From JAHIVN01 sp018816645 (GTDB lineage: Bacteria; Patescibacteriota; Dojkabacteria; JAHIVN01), in the NCBI GenBank assembly GCA_043816305.1, contig JBDRHZ010000016.1:1-24908 (forward strand): a stretch of 24,908 nucleotides of DNA, read 5' to 3'. Shown here in pieces: positions 1 to 7,546 of this stretch (position 1 is the stretch's first letter; every line of letters starts with the position of its first letter). The notes beneath the pieces were generated by a model. That model searched no databases and was not told the origin of the DNA. It worked only from the letters and a program-made list of their open reading frames with translations. A program made the translations under genes and the position numbers.

Positions 1-99
1 GAACTCATATCTACATTTCTTGCACCTTTTCTTCCCTCTACGGACGTTCCAAAATTCTGTACCACTACATTTTATACATTTTTGCCTTATCATAGGCAT
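1..99 (-). CDS. Transposase, N-terminal zinc ribbon (partial, runs off the left edge)
   Basis: The minus strand from an ATG at 97-99 reads 33 codons with no stop to the window edge. The peptide has two Cys-x2-Cys pairs (CIKC and CKKC), about 18 residues apart and separated by basic residues and an aromatic patch. This is the layout of the zinc ribbon that opens many IS1595/ISXO2-type transposases; the catalytic domain lies outside the window. A second in-frame ATG lies two codons in. Plus-strand 122-138, read leftward as GGGTAATGTATAAAAAG, is a candidate terminal inverted repeat just upstream of the start. The family is inferred from the ribbon alone, so another zinc-ribbon protein is possible. 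Confidence 0.55.
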   Translation of the reverse strand, partial: MPMIRQKCIKCSGTEFWNVRRGKKRCKKCRYEF

Positions 100-299
100 T
101 ATCTTATCACAATCGGTGGCTCTTTTTATACATTACCCTTACTTATTAAATTCTTATGAGAGTTTTGAGAAAATTCTGAATGGATGAATTGTTAAACTTA
201 TGAGCTTCGTCGGACAGATGAACCCATTTCCTTCGCTTTGCTCAGGGAAGCGGCTTCTCATCCTGCCAGATATTGAATGAAATCTTCGATTTAGAAAAA

Positions 300-382
300 T
301 CCAGGGGGCAGGATTTGAACCCGCGAAGGCTTGCGCCAGCAGATTTACAGTCTGCCCCGTTTGACCACTTCGGTACCCCTGG
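300..382 (-). tRNA. tRNA-Tyr (anticodon GUA)
   Basis: The minus strand folds as a class II tRNA. The 7-bp acceptor stem pairs CCAGGGG with CCCCTGG. The D-arm is followed by the anticodon stem GCAGA/TCTGC around loop CTGTAAA, giving anticodon GTA. A long variable arm (TGGCGCAAGCC) follows, then a T-arm with loop TTCAAAT. The discriminator is A, as expected for tRNA-Tyr. CCA is not encoded, which fits the CCA-adding enzyme gene at 18981. The long variable arm is the normal bacterial form for Tyr. Confidence 0.93.
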
Positions 383-483
383 TTTATCGAATGTTGAAAT
401 GTTAAGTTGACATTCATCCGCTGAAAAGCTTAGAAGAAGTAACATCTCAGTAATTCTTACTAGATTTAATTTTAAGGTTCTAG

Positions 484-604
484 GGCCGTCTGCCCCGTTT
501 GCTCAATGAGGTTCGAAGATTTCATAATTTCCAATTTGAAATTTTCGTAAGCCGAATTAGTCCGCCGAAATGTAATGAAGGCGGGACCACCTCGGTACCT
601 CTGG
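484..604 (-). pseudogene. Interrupted and truncated tRNA-Tyr copy
   Basis: On the minus strand, positions 604-585 match the first 20 nt of the intact tRNA-Tyr with two mismatches. Positions 501-488 match its D-loop to anticodon-stem segment exactly (CAAACGGGGCAGAC). Between them lie 83 unrelated bases (584-502) inserted in the D-loop. The insert begins with a CCGCC/GGCGG hairpin (plus 562-566 with 580-584). After 488 the match stops, so the anticodon loop, variable arm, T-arm and 3' acceptor strand are missing. It cannot fold as a tRNA. It is best read as a duplicate of the neighbouring gene broken by an insertion and then truncated. Confidence 0.7.
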
Positions 605-676
605 TTAAATTTAATTCCCAATTTCTAATGACCAAACAAATGTAGTCGTGAAATGGCTATGTATAAAGAACAAAAC

Positions 677-852
677 TGGGGCCGAGAGAGGGAGTTGAAC
701 CCGCGATTTACTGTTTACCTGCCCGCTCACTGAGCCGGAAAAGAGATTTGAACTCTTGACCTACTGTTTACAAAACAGTTGCTCTAACCACTGAGCTATT
801 CCGGCTCGGCAGGCGGGCAAAACAGTTGCTCTAACCACTGAGCTATCTCGGC
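677..852 (-). pseudogene. tRNA-Thr-like gene split in its anticodon loop by a 100-nt insert
   Basis: The minus-strand 5' part (852 to 819) gives acceptor strand GCCGAGA, a D-arm and anticodon-stem strand ACTGT, and breaks within the loop. The 3' part (718 to about 681) gives GTAA, ACAGT, a variable loop, a T-arm with loop TTCAACT and acceptor strand TCTCGGC. Joined, the loop reads TTTGTAA, so the anticodon is UGU (Thr), cut between U34 and G35 (one base of ambiguity). The insert (818 to 719) contains a complete tRNA-Thr and is bounded by GCCCGC/GCGGGC. The outer T-stem has a C-U mismatch and the discriminator is C, followed by CCA at 679-677, so it may be decaying. Whether the insert is ever removed from RNA cannot be told from sequence. 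Confidence 0.65.
733..805 (-). tRNA. tRNA-Thr (anticodon UGU), nested inside another tRNA-Thr-like gene
   Basis: This is a 73-nt minus-strand cloverleaf. The acceptor pairs GCCGGAA with TTCCGGC. The D-arm is GCTC/GAGC, and anticodon stem ACTGT/ACAGT holds loop TTTGTAA (anticodon TGT). T-stem AAGAG/CTCTT is perfect around TTCAAAT, and the discriminator is T. CCA is not encoded. Every helix is intact, so this is the likely functional copy. It sits wholly inside the anticodon-loop interruption of the outer tRNA-Thr-like gene and shares with it a long identical block from the D-arm through the anticodon arm. Confidence 0.92.
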
Positions 853-859
853 GCTACAG

Positions 860-1234
860 CTAAAAGCCCGTATTTCAAAGATCTGAGTTTGAAAATTTGT
901 TCGATCATTATATCCTCAAATTGGATGATTTATCAAGTCTGCGGACACAATTCTAGGTAACCCTAAAATAACAAATACCCCACTGTACCGGCATAAGAAG
1001 TAAATTGACCCCTTAGACTAAGTGGGTATCTTCAGGCAAACTATCAAAGACAACTTGCCTATTTGAGATTCCCAAAAGGGTGAGTGTCGGCTCAATTTTT
1101 AACTTCCTATGTAATCGAATACAACAGGGCAAGAAAAGTATACCATATTTCTCGTGGAGAGGAAAATACTGATTTAACCTGTATTAGAAGGAATAATAGA
1201 TTACCGAAGAATTGACACTAGCATTCAATTGAAA
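860..1234. other. Gene-free stretch with several hairpins
   Basis: I found no convincing ORF or known RNA family here. Three foldable elements lie close together: 1008-1027 (ACCCCTTA with TAAG-T-GGGT, one bulge, 3-nt loop), 1034-1060 (AGGCAA with TTGCCT), and 1063-1095 (TTGAG with CTCAA) followed by five Ts on the plus strand at 1096-1100. The last looks like a weak rightward terminator, although no rightward gene precedes it. The stretch lies downstream of the leftward gene ending at 1235 and upstream of the leftward tRNAs. Confidence 0.45.
1063..1100 (+). terminator. Terminator-like hairpin with T-tract
   Basis: TTGAG (1063-1067) can pair with CTCAA (1091-1095), and TTTTT follows directly. 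An inner CCC-AAAA-GGG mini-stem lies at 1071-1080. The stem is short and the loop large, so this is weak. If real, it would end a rightward transcript from the gene-free stretch. Confidence 0.25.
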
Positions 1235-2830
1235 CTATCTTGTACCTCCCTGCTCCAGCTCTTCTTTTTTCTCTCTTAAATAGCCGATCCAATCCTCTCC
1301 GATTTGAATGAGTGCTTTTATAGGTGCCTCGAGGATGAAATCAAATACAAAGGTGAAGATGTTTATTGATTGCAATCCTCTGGAAATCTTATCTCCGACA
1401 AGTAGTATTGGCAGAAAAATGAAATCTACAAGCGTTTCGCCAAGTCCCTGTCCAGAGTCTGTTACAGCTAATTCGCGCGCTCGGAGCCGTACACGGTACG
1501 CGAAGATGCTAACAAGACTCAAGAAAAAGACAAATATAGCGATACTGATTATATTAAAATGAAGTAAGTATAAAACATAAAATATCCCTCCAAAGACAAT
1601 TGTAAATATAAGTACGGAGGCGAACCTGAAGAGAAGTGATCCAGTACCCCATTCAGTTTTTCTTCCGATTATAAATCTTTGCTTGGGATCAGGAGTTGTC
1701 TGTTCTCTGTAAAGCAGCTGCTCGATCTTAGCATAAATCATTTCAGTATTTTCCTTTCCAGGGACTCGAATAAGAGATACTATCACCAGCATTATGAAAG
1801 GAGGAAAAATCACATTCACAATTAGTGCAAACCAGTGCACTTCTTTTAGAACGATTGCTGAAAATGGGTACTCAAGTATTATAGCGAATATTGACTTGGT
1901 GATAAAAATGTAGACTACACTTCTAATTGCGGCAGTCAACACCTTTTTTCGAGCCTTTTTATATTCGACTTTAGCTATTGTTGATACAGTATCTTTTATC
2001 TTCTCTTCATCTGTTAATTCATCCTCAGATAGGGTTTCAAGGACTTTCTGCAAAATTACGAAAGGAGCGGTTCTTCTTCTCATAAAACGCAGAAGCCTTT
2101 CGTTTAGGTGGTAGGAAAGATGTGCCTCAACCTGATTATAAATATTCTGTATGTTTCTAGCCAGATTCTCGACCATTTCAGGCGTAGCGTTTGTCCATCC
2201 GGGATAATAGAAATTTAGAAGATGAAAGCGTAGTGTCTCTTGATCTGATTTGAGCAGGGCTTTGTGCACGGCAATGAAGATCAATATATTCTTGTAGTTT
2301 GTAGATATTTCTGTGTCGTTGACCTCAATAAAGGGTAGAATATCGTTATACATAAGTTCCACTAATGCATCTTGTTTGATCCTGTTCGAAATAACTCTTT
2401 CAATCTCACAAGATGCTATCTCAAGAATCCAGGACTTGACCTTTGTTTTGCTTTCTACATAAGGCTGCCGTTCGACTAGGTTCAGTAGATGGATATATTT
2501 ATCAAGAATATTTTCGATGATACTAACCTGATCAATTGGAAAATGAGCAATATATCTTGCCCACAATATTTCCTGTACGAGGGATTTTGCAATATCCTTT
2601 CCCTGAGAGTTTAAACCTACTCTTCGTGTCAGAATTCTTAGTATAGAGCTTCGAAGAAGAAGGTTCTCTTCTTTATATTCGATTACATATCTCAGTTTTT
2701 CGTACACGAAGGCAAAAAAAGTAACCGCTTTGGAAATCTTTACGTTTTCCGACGTCAGACGCTGTGAGATTACCTCCTCCTCAAGCTTAAACTGTTTTAT
2801 TAATTTTTGTACTTTTTTTGTTAGTTCCAT
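1235..2830 (-). CDS. Multi-pass membrane protein of unknown function
   Basis: This 531-residue protein has a long soluble N-terminal half (about 1-300), highly helical and charged. It is followed by about five hydrophobic segments (near 302-322, 334-356, 401-424, 426-446 and 467-480) and an amphipathic tail with the motif EAPIKAL and a charged C-terminus. I recognise no enzymatic motif. The overall plan recalls large hypothetical membrane proteins that recur in CPR genomes; this is from memory, not a search. The frame is open 13 codons upstream to 2869, but a TATAAT on the minus strand at 2852-2847 lies between that ATG and the one at 2830, so I chose 2830. It reads leftward, opposite to the rest of the gene block. 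The function is unknown. Confidence 0.8.
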   Translation of the reverse strand: MELTKKVQKLIKQFKLEEEVISQRLTSENVKISKAVTFFAFVYEKLRYVIEYKEENLLLRSSILRILTRRVGLNSQGKDIAKSLVQEILWARYIAHFPIDQVSIIENILDKYIHLLNLVERQPYVESKTKVKSWILEIASCEIERVISNRIKQDALVELMYNDILPFIEVNDTEISTNYKNILIFIAVHKALLKSDQETLRFHLLNFYYPGWTNATPEMVENLARNIQNIYNQVEAHLSYHLNERLLRFMRRRTAPFVILQKVLETLSEDELTDEEKIKDTVSTIAKVEYKKARKKVLTAAIRSVVYIFITKSIFAIILEYPFSAIVLKEVHWFALIVNVIFPPFIMLVIVSLIRVPGKENTEMIYAKIEQLLYREQTTPDPKQRFIIGRKTEWGTGSLLFRFASVLIFTIVFGGIFYVLYLLHFNIISIAIFVFFLSLVSIFAYRVRLRARELAVTDSGQGLGETLVDFIFLPILLVGDKISRGLQSINIFTFVFDFILEAPIKALIQIGEDWIGYLREKKEELEQGGTR

Positions 2831-2846
2831 TTTAAAATGACGAACT

Positions 2847-2852
2847 ATTATA
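2847..2852 (-). promoter_or_regulatory. -10 box of the leftward membrane-protein gene
   Basis: TATAAT on the minus strand lies 16 nt before the ATG at 2830. No good -35 box is seen at 16-18 nt. The spacing leaves a 5' leader of only about ten bases without a Shine-Dalgarno sequence. Confidence 0.35.
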
Positions 2853-2918
2853 CAATAAAGTTCAATCAATTATAAGTACCTATTTAAAGGTTGTCTAAAA
2901 TAAGACTTCTGATCTTAA

Positions 2919-2947
2919 TTGTGCAGATTTGATTCAGCTGTTATAAT
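2919..2947 (+). promoter_or_regulatory. Promoter P1 upstream of bL28
   Basis: TTGTGC (2919-2924), a 17-nt spacer and TATAAT (2942-2947). The -10 is extended (TGT directly before TATAAT). It faces the rpmB-mre block. Confidence 0.55.
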
Positions 2948-2973
2948 AAACGCTTAGTCTAAACATCTCTCAC

Positions 2974-3003
2974 TTGTTGAAGACTTTTCATAGATGTTAT
3001 AAT
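2974..3003 (+). promoter_or_regulatory. Promoter P2 upstream of bL28
   Basis: TTGTTG (2974-2979), an 18-nt spacer and TATAAT (2998-3003), again with an extended -10 (TGT before TATAAT). The expected transcript start is about 30 nt before the bL28 start codon. Two tandem extended -10 promoters suggest strong expression. Confidence 0.55.
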
Positions 3004-3041
3004 ATTACAAGTTGTTTTGAGTTTAGTTTAATATCACAAAT

Positions 3042-3254
3042 ATGAGCAGGATATGTTTTTTCTGTGAAAAAGGAGTAGTTTCCGGAGGACACCGCAGACA
3101 TAAATATGGCGGAGGCTGGGAATATAGGGCACCAAGGACAACTAGGATATTGAAGCCTAATTTACGAAAAGCGAAGATTGAAAAAGAGGGAAAAGTGATG
3201 ACGGTTGATATCTGCATGAAATGCTATAAGAAGCTAAAAAAAAGCAATAAATAA
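3042..3254 (+). CDS. rpmB: Ribosomal protein bL28, zinc-binding form
   Basis: This 70-residue protein is a basic large-subunit ribosomal protein. The N-terminus has Cys5-x2-Cys8, then the family's GGHRRH-like basic patch and RTTRILKPNLRK. A second pair, Cys58-x2-Cys61, sits near the C-terminus. The four cysteines make this the zinc-binding (C+) variant of bL28. The length is normal. Two promoters lie just upstream. The mreB start codon follows 23 nt after the stop, so bL28 may be co-transcribed with the cell-shape genes. No Shine-Dalgarno sequence precedes the ATG. Confidence 0.92.
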   Translation: MSRICFFCEKGVVSGGHRRHKYGGGWEYRAPRTTRILKPNLRKAKIEKEGKVMTVDICMKCYKKLKKSNK

Positions 3255-3277
3255 CCTTTTCCTTTCGATAATAAATC

Positions 3278-4333
3278 ATGAATATTGTAGATTCCATATG
3301 GAGAATGTTTACAAATGACATTGGGATAGATCTTGGAACTGCCAATACCATGGTTACTGTTGAAGGCAAGGGCATCATTATCAAAGAACCATCCGTTGTT
3401 GCTTTAAACAAAAAGACAAAGCAAGTACTTGCAGTAGGTGTTGAGGCTCGAAGAATGATAGGGAGAACTCCCTCAAATATTGTCGCTGTCAGGCCCTTGA
3501 GTGATGGAGTCATATCAGACTTTGACACAACCGAAGCAATGATACGATACTTTATTCAAAAAGCACATAATGAGAACAAAAAGACTTTTAAAATCCCACG
3601 ACCTAGAGTAGTGATAGGGATCCCTTCTGTAGTGACTGAAGTTGAGGCTCGAGCCGTGATTGATGCTGCTCATAGTGCTGGTGCGCGAAAGGTGTATGTT
3701 ATAGAGGAGCCTATGGCTGCAGCGATAGGAGCAGGGCTGCCAATAGAGGAAGCATCGGGAAGTATGATTGTAGATATTGGAGGAGGGACAACAGATGTTG
3801 CTGTGATTTCTCTGGGAGGGATTGTAGTAGACAAGACAATCCGTATTGCAGGTGATGAGATGGATGATGAAATTGTCAACTTTGCTCGACATAAATATAA
3901 TCTTTTGATCGGAATTCGTACTGCTGAAGATATAAAGATCTCGATTGGTTCAGCTGAACCGCTAAAAAAGGAAAGAGAGTTTGATATGAGGGGTAGAGAC
4001 CTGGTTACGGGGCTTCCAAAGACTATAAAGGTATCTAGTATAGAAGTTCGTGAAGTTTTAATGCGTCCCCTCGGTCAGATTGTTGAAGCAATCAAAGACG
4101 CCATTGAGGCAACTCCGCCTGAACTATTGTCTGATCTTTTAGAAGGGGGGATTACACTGGCGGGAGGAGTCGCACTGCTTATAGGCATAGATAAGTTTCT
4201 CACAAAACAATTGAAAACCCCTGTGAATATAGCCGAGGATCCAATATCTTGTGTTGTAAGAGGAACAGGCAAGGTGGTTAAGGATATTGAACTTTTAGGT
4301 AAAGTCCAGGTAGTCGGTGAGGATTTGATCTAA
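3278..4333 (+). CDS. mreB: Rod-shape actin homologue MreB
   Basis: This 351-residue actin-family ATPase forms membrane-bound filaments that organise the peptidoglycan elongation complex. The first phosphate loop is GIDLGTANT (about 16-24). The second is VDIGGGTTDVAVIS (about 165-178), preceded by IEEPMAAAIGAGLPI. A late adenosine-binding GGVALL motif sits near residue 300. The length is typical. The N-terminal segment NIVDSIWRMF may be the membrane-binding amphipathic stretch. It is the first gene of mreB-mreC-mreD-mrdA, with 25 nt to mreC. No Shine-Dalgarno sequence is visible before the ATG. Confidence 0.96.
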   Translation: MNIVDSIWRMFTNDIGIDLGTANTMVTVEGKGIIIKEPSVVALNKKTKQVLAVGVEARRMIGRTPSNIVAVRPLSDGVISDFDTTEAMIRYFIQKAHNENKKTFKIPRPRVVIGIPSVVTEVEARAVIDAAHSAGARKVYVIEEPMAAAIGAGLPIEEASGSMIVDIGGGTTDVAVISLGGIVVDKTIRIAGDEMDDEIVNFARHKYNLLIGIRTAEDIKISIGSAEPLKKEREFDMRGRDLVTGLPKTIKVSSIEVREVLMRPLGQIVEAIKDAIEATPPELLSDLLEGGITLAGGVALLIGIDKFLTKQLKTPVNIAEDPISCVVRGTGKVVKDIELLGKVQVVGEDLI

Positions 4334-4358
4334 CAAATTTCAAAGAAATTTCTAGAAT

Positions 4359-5168
4359 ATGAATCTTGGAGAACTTAAAAATAGGATATTAGTCATTGGT
4401 GGAGTTATCGTTATAAGTATACTTTTCCTTCTTCTAGATAGTATTGGGGCTGCCTCGGGGCTTTACAATATAGCTTCAATTGTATCGGTTCCGGCAAGAC
4501 TCGAAATCAAAAAGATTACTATCGGGATGAATGACTGGCTGGGGGTTGTAAGTCAGGTTGCTTCTCTAAAGCGGGAAAATGACTCCTTGAGAACTATTAA
4601 TCGTGATCTTTTACAGCAAATCTCTGAGCTGGAGGAATGTCAGACTGAGAATGAAAATCTCAAAAAGCAGCTTGGCATAAAAACCGGTAAACCTGAATGG
4701 ACTGTTGAGGGCCGTGTTATAGGAAACAGAACAACTCAGGATAATACAATACAAATCAATCTTGGAGAAAAGGATGGAGTAAGGGAGGGAGATATAGTTA
4801 TAACAGGAAACTATGCGATAGGAGTTATTACTAGGGTTGAAAACAATATCTCAAAAGTTACGCTTGTTACTTCTCCTTCAAGCAACATACCTGCGAGGGG
4901 CCAGAAAAAAAGAGCGGAAGGGTTGGTTAGCGGTGAGGTGGGATTTATATTGAGAATGGCAGATATTCTTCCTGATGAAAAAATTGAGGAAGGAGAGATT
5001 GTAGTCACTTCTGGAGTGAACAGTGAATTTCCTGCTGGATTAATACTAGGGGAGGTGACCTCGATTGAAAGCAATCCTGCACAGGCTACTCAAGAGGCTT
5101 TTATCAAAACTCAAGTTGATTTTACGAAACTTGATTATATTTTTGTTATCAGAGGCCAGGAATTATGA
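4359..5168 (+). CDS. mreC: Rod-shape protein MreC
   Basis: This 269-residue protein is the bitopic elongasome scaffold that links MreB, MreD and PBP2. It has one N-terminal membrane segment (about 10-28), then a coiled coil (about 62-103, rich in Glu, Lys and Leu) where MreC dimerises. The C-terminal beta-barrel region has the family's N-x-T-x-D-N (GNRTTQDNTI) and NIPARG motifs near the middle and GLILGEV near the end. The length is normal. Its TGA stop overlaps the mreD start by 4 nt (ATGA), which points to translational coupling. No Shine-Dalgarno sequence is evident. Confidence 0.93.
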   Translation: MNLGELKNRILVIGGVIVISILFLLLDSIGAASGLYNIASIVSVPARLEIKKITIGMNDWLGVVSQVASLKRENDSLRTINRDLLQQISELEECQTENENLKKQLGIKTGKPEWTVEGRVIGNRTTQDNTIQINLGEKDGVREGDIVITGNYAIGVITRVENNISKVTLVTSPSSNIPARGQKKRAEGLVSGEVGFILRMADILPDEKIEEGEIVVTSGVNSEFPAGLILGEVTSIESNPAQATQEAFIKTQVDFTKLDYIFVIRGQEL

Positions 5169-5656
5169 TATTTTTTGGTGGGTTTAGCATATTCTTTATA
5201 ATTCTTTTTGAGGTATCTCTTGTAGAGATAGCCTTGTTTAGCAATATATGTTTATTATTTATAGTTGTGAACCTCTTGTTTTGGTTTAAGAAGTATAAGC
5301 TAGCATTTGTTTGCGGGATCGTTTCGGCATTATTAATTGATCTTTTGCTTCAGATACAGCTGGGTAGAACGATGATTTCACTGTTTATTCCACTGCTTAT
5401 TCTTGATTTTTTTGACAGTCTGCTTCGGGTTGAGGGAAAGATTAGCAGAATAATTTTTTCTGTCTTGGGGGTGATAAGTTCTATACTTATATCAGACATG
5501 CTTTTTGAATTTATTTTTATAAGCGGAGGATTGAATATAGGTAATTTAATAAGTAAAATATTAATCTCGACTATAATCACAGTATCATTAGGACTTATTT
5601 TGAACCAATCCTGGATTCCGGAAACAGAAAAAGATTCCGGGTATATTCTAAAGTAA
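5165..5656 (+). CDS. mreD: Rod-shape protein MreD
   Basis: This 163-residue, highly hydrophobic protein has about five membrane segments and few charged residues, with a short hydrophilic tail (about 150-163). MreD sequences diverge strongly; the call rests on size, membrane topology and its place between mreC (4-nt overlap) and the class B PBP gene (7-nt gap). It is expected to work with MreC and PBP2 in side-wall peptidoglycan synthesis. The ATG is set by the overlap. Confidence 0.85.
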   Translation: MIFFGGFSIFFIILFEVSLVEIALFSNICLLFIVVNLLFWFKKYKLAFVCGIVSALLIDLLLQIQLGRTMISLFIPLLILDFFDSLLRVEGKISRIIFSVLGVISSILISDMLFEFIFISGGLNIGNLISKILISTIITVSLGLILNQSWIPETEKDSGYILK

Positions 5657-5663
5657 TAGTAAA

Positions 5664-7493
5664 ATGGAAGATATCTATCTGAAAGAACAGACGAAGGTTA
5701 AAAACAGATTTCTCTGGGTATATCTGTCGCTTGCTGCTATATTTGCCATATTGCTTGTAAATCTTATAAATCTACAGATAGTCAATGGCAGTGAGAATTT
5801 ATTTCTATCATCTACGATAAAGACTTCAGAGGTTATTGTAAGGGCACCGAGAGGCTTAGTGTATGATAGAAATGGTAATTTGCTTGTGCAAAATACTCCC
5901 TCTTTTCAGCTCACTATCGAGCTCTTGCAGTTGCCTCGGGAGAAAGAAGATCAAGTTATAAGCTTACTTTCAAACATATTGGGAATTGATAAGAAAAAAC
6001 TCGTGAATGAATATGAGACCAAGGCATATACAGAAAAAGGAGTTCGAACCTCCGTATCACAAATAACGCTTTTAAATAACGTTGATCGGGATAAAATAAT
6101 TTCAATTTATTCGCGAAGTAATGATCTACCAGGTGTTTTTGTCGAAATGGGTATAACAAGGGAATATCTGAAGGGAAGTTCTCTTGCCCATGTCCTAGGT
6201 TATGTGAGAGAAGTTTCGGAAGCAGATTTAGACACAGGGGGTTATTCAGTTGGAGATGTAATCGGGGATTCAGGGATAGAAAAAAGTTATGATGAAATAT
6301 TAAGAGGCATGAATGGCAAGACGATCTCTGAGACAGACCGTGATAATACTATTGTAAGGGAGTTATTTCCAGTTTCTGCAGAGCCGGGGGATAATTTACA
6401 GATCTCGGTTGACGTTAAGATGCAGGAAAAACTGACAAAGCTTCTTGAGGAAGGTATAAAAGAAAATAATGCTGGAGGGGGAGCTGCTGTGATAATGGAC
6501 GTTTCGAATGGTGAAATTCTAACTCTTGTGAGCCTACCTAGTTTTGATCCGAACACTATAGTGAAGGGTATTTCTTATGATGAATACAGCAGTCTTCAAA
6601 ATGATCCCAATAAGCCCTTTTATAACAGAGCAATTTCTCTAAATGAGCCGCCTGGATCAACGTTTAAAACGATTGTTGGAAGTGCTGCTCTGGAAAAAGG
6701 AGTTATCGATGAAAGCACGGTATTTGTGAGTAAGGGATGCATGGATTTGGGTGGGGGGTTTGAATTCTGTGAGGTTGGAAAGAATCCCCTTGGCGAGTTA
6801 AATATATATAGGGGAATAACTAGATCAAGCAATATATATTTCTGTAATGTAATGATGAAACTAGGGATCGACAATCTAAATGAATTTACAGATGACTTTG
6901 GTTTGGGTCAGAATACAGGAATTGACCTGCCGGGTGAGCAGCCTGGATCAGTTGCTTCGAAGAAGTACAAGGAGAAAGTCCAAGGTGAGCAGTGGTACCT
7001 CGGAGATTCCTGTAACACAGCAATTGGTCAAGGCTTGACAGAGGTTTCCCCTCTCCAAATGGTTTCTTGGATAGCTACAATTGCAAATGGGGGTACCTAT
7101 TACAAGCCGCATCTTGGGATCTCCGTAATTGATCAGGAAGGGAAATTGATTCAAGAATACAAACCTGAGGTTGTACACAAACTTCCCATAAGTCCAAGCA
7201 ACCTTGGTATCATCCGAGAAGGAATGTATCTTGTGGTAAATGATCCTTGGGGAAGTGCTTTTCCTCTAAGAGGGCTAAAGAGTGATCCTGCAGCAAAAAC
7301 TGGTTCGGCTGAAACTTTTAGAGTAGTAAATGGTAAATCAGAGAGTGCTGCTCATTCTTGGATAACCGGATTCTATCCATATGACAATCCCAAGTACGCA
7401 TTCGTTGTTTACATCGAATACGGTGGCTGGGGATACAAATCTGCTGAAATCATGAAGGAGTTTTTAGATTGGTATGACAGTGAATATAAATAA
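5664..7493 (+). CDS. mrdA: Penicillin-binding protein 2 (class B transpeptidase)
   Basis: This 609-residue protein is the elongasome transpeptidase that cross-links peptidoglycan outside the membrane. It has one N-terminal membrane anchor (about 16-38) and the dimerisation domain motif RGLVYDRNG (63-71). The transpeptidase domain carries all three catalytic motifs: Ser332-x-x-Lys335 (STFK), Ser388-x-Asn390 (SSN) and Lys545-Thr-Gly547. The GQG at 455-457 is also typical. The length is normal for PBP2. It closes the mre operon 7 nt after mreD. The RodA glycosyltransferase that usually partners PBP2 is not in this window; dprA follows from its own promoter. FtsI/PBP3 is the alternative, but the context favours PBP2. 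Confidence 0.94.
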   Translation: MEDIYLKEQTKVKNRFLWVYLSLAAIFAILLVNLINLQIVNGSENLFLSSTIKTSEVIVRAPRGLVYDRNGNLLVQNTPSFQLTIELLQLPREKEDQVISLLSNILGIDKKKLVNEYETKAYTEKGVRTSVSQITLLNNVDRDKIISIYSRSNDLPGVFVEMGITREYLKGSSLAHVLGYVREVSEADLDTGGYSVGDVIGDSGIEKSYDEILRGMNGKTISETDRDNTIVRELFPVSAEPGDNLQISVDVKMQEKLTKLLEEGIKENNAGGGAAVIMDVSNGEILTLVSLPSFDPNTIVKGISYDEYSSLQNDPNKPFYNRAISLNEPPGSTFKTIVGSAALEKGVIDESTVFVSKGCMDLGGGFEFCEVGKNPLGELNIYRGITRSSNIYFCNVMMKLGIDNLNEFTDDFGLGQNTGIDLPGEQPGSVASKKYKEKVQGEQWYLGDSCNTAIGQGLTEVSPLQMVSWIATIANGGTYYKPHLGISVIDQEGKLIQEYKPEVVHKLPISPSNLGIIREGMYLVVNDPWGSAFPLRGLKSDPAAKTGSAETFRVVNGKSESAAHSWITGFYPYDNPKYAFVVYIEYGGWGYKSAEIMKEFLDWYDSEYK

Positions 7494-7507
7494 TGCTTTC
7501 AATGTGT

Positions 7508-7536
7508 TTGCAAATATCCTCCAAAATGTTTAGAAT
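7508..7536 (+). promoter_or_regulatory. Promoter of dprA, predicting a leaderless mRNA
   Basis: TTGCAA (7508-7513), a 17-nt spacer and TAGAAT (7531-7536). The dprA ATG is at 7547, only 10 nt after the -10 box, so transcription should start within about four bases of the start codon. Confidence 0.6.
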
Positions 7537-7546
7537 GTAAATTAGA

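Noticed and set aside
154..445. Two overlapping leftward ORFs of 67 and 87 codons
   Set aside because: They run through the tRNA-Tyr gene and its flanks; the translations have no coding character.
719..818. Self-splicing group I intron in the outer tRNA-Thr
   Set aside because: At 100 nt, filled by a tRNA, there is no room for the group I core; the insert is not a known intron class.
860..1234. Decayed coding gene
   Set aside because: Short peptide stretches appear on the minus strand but none matches a family I know, and stops are frequent in the frames I checked.
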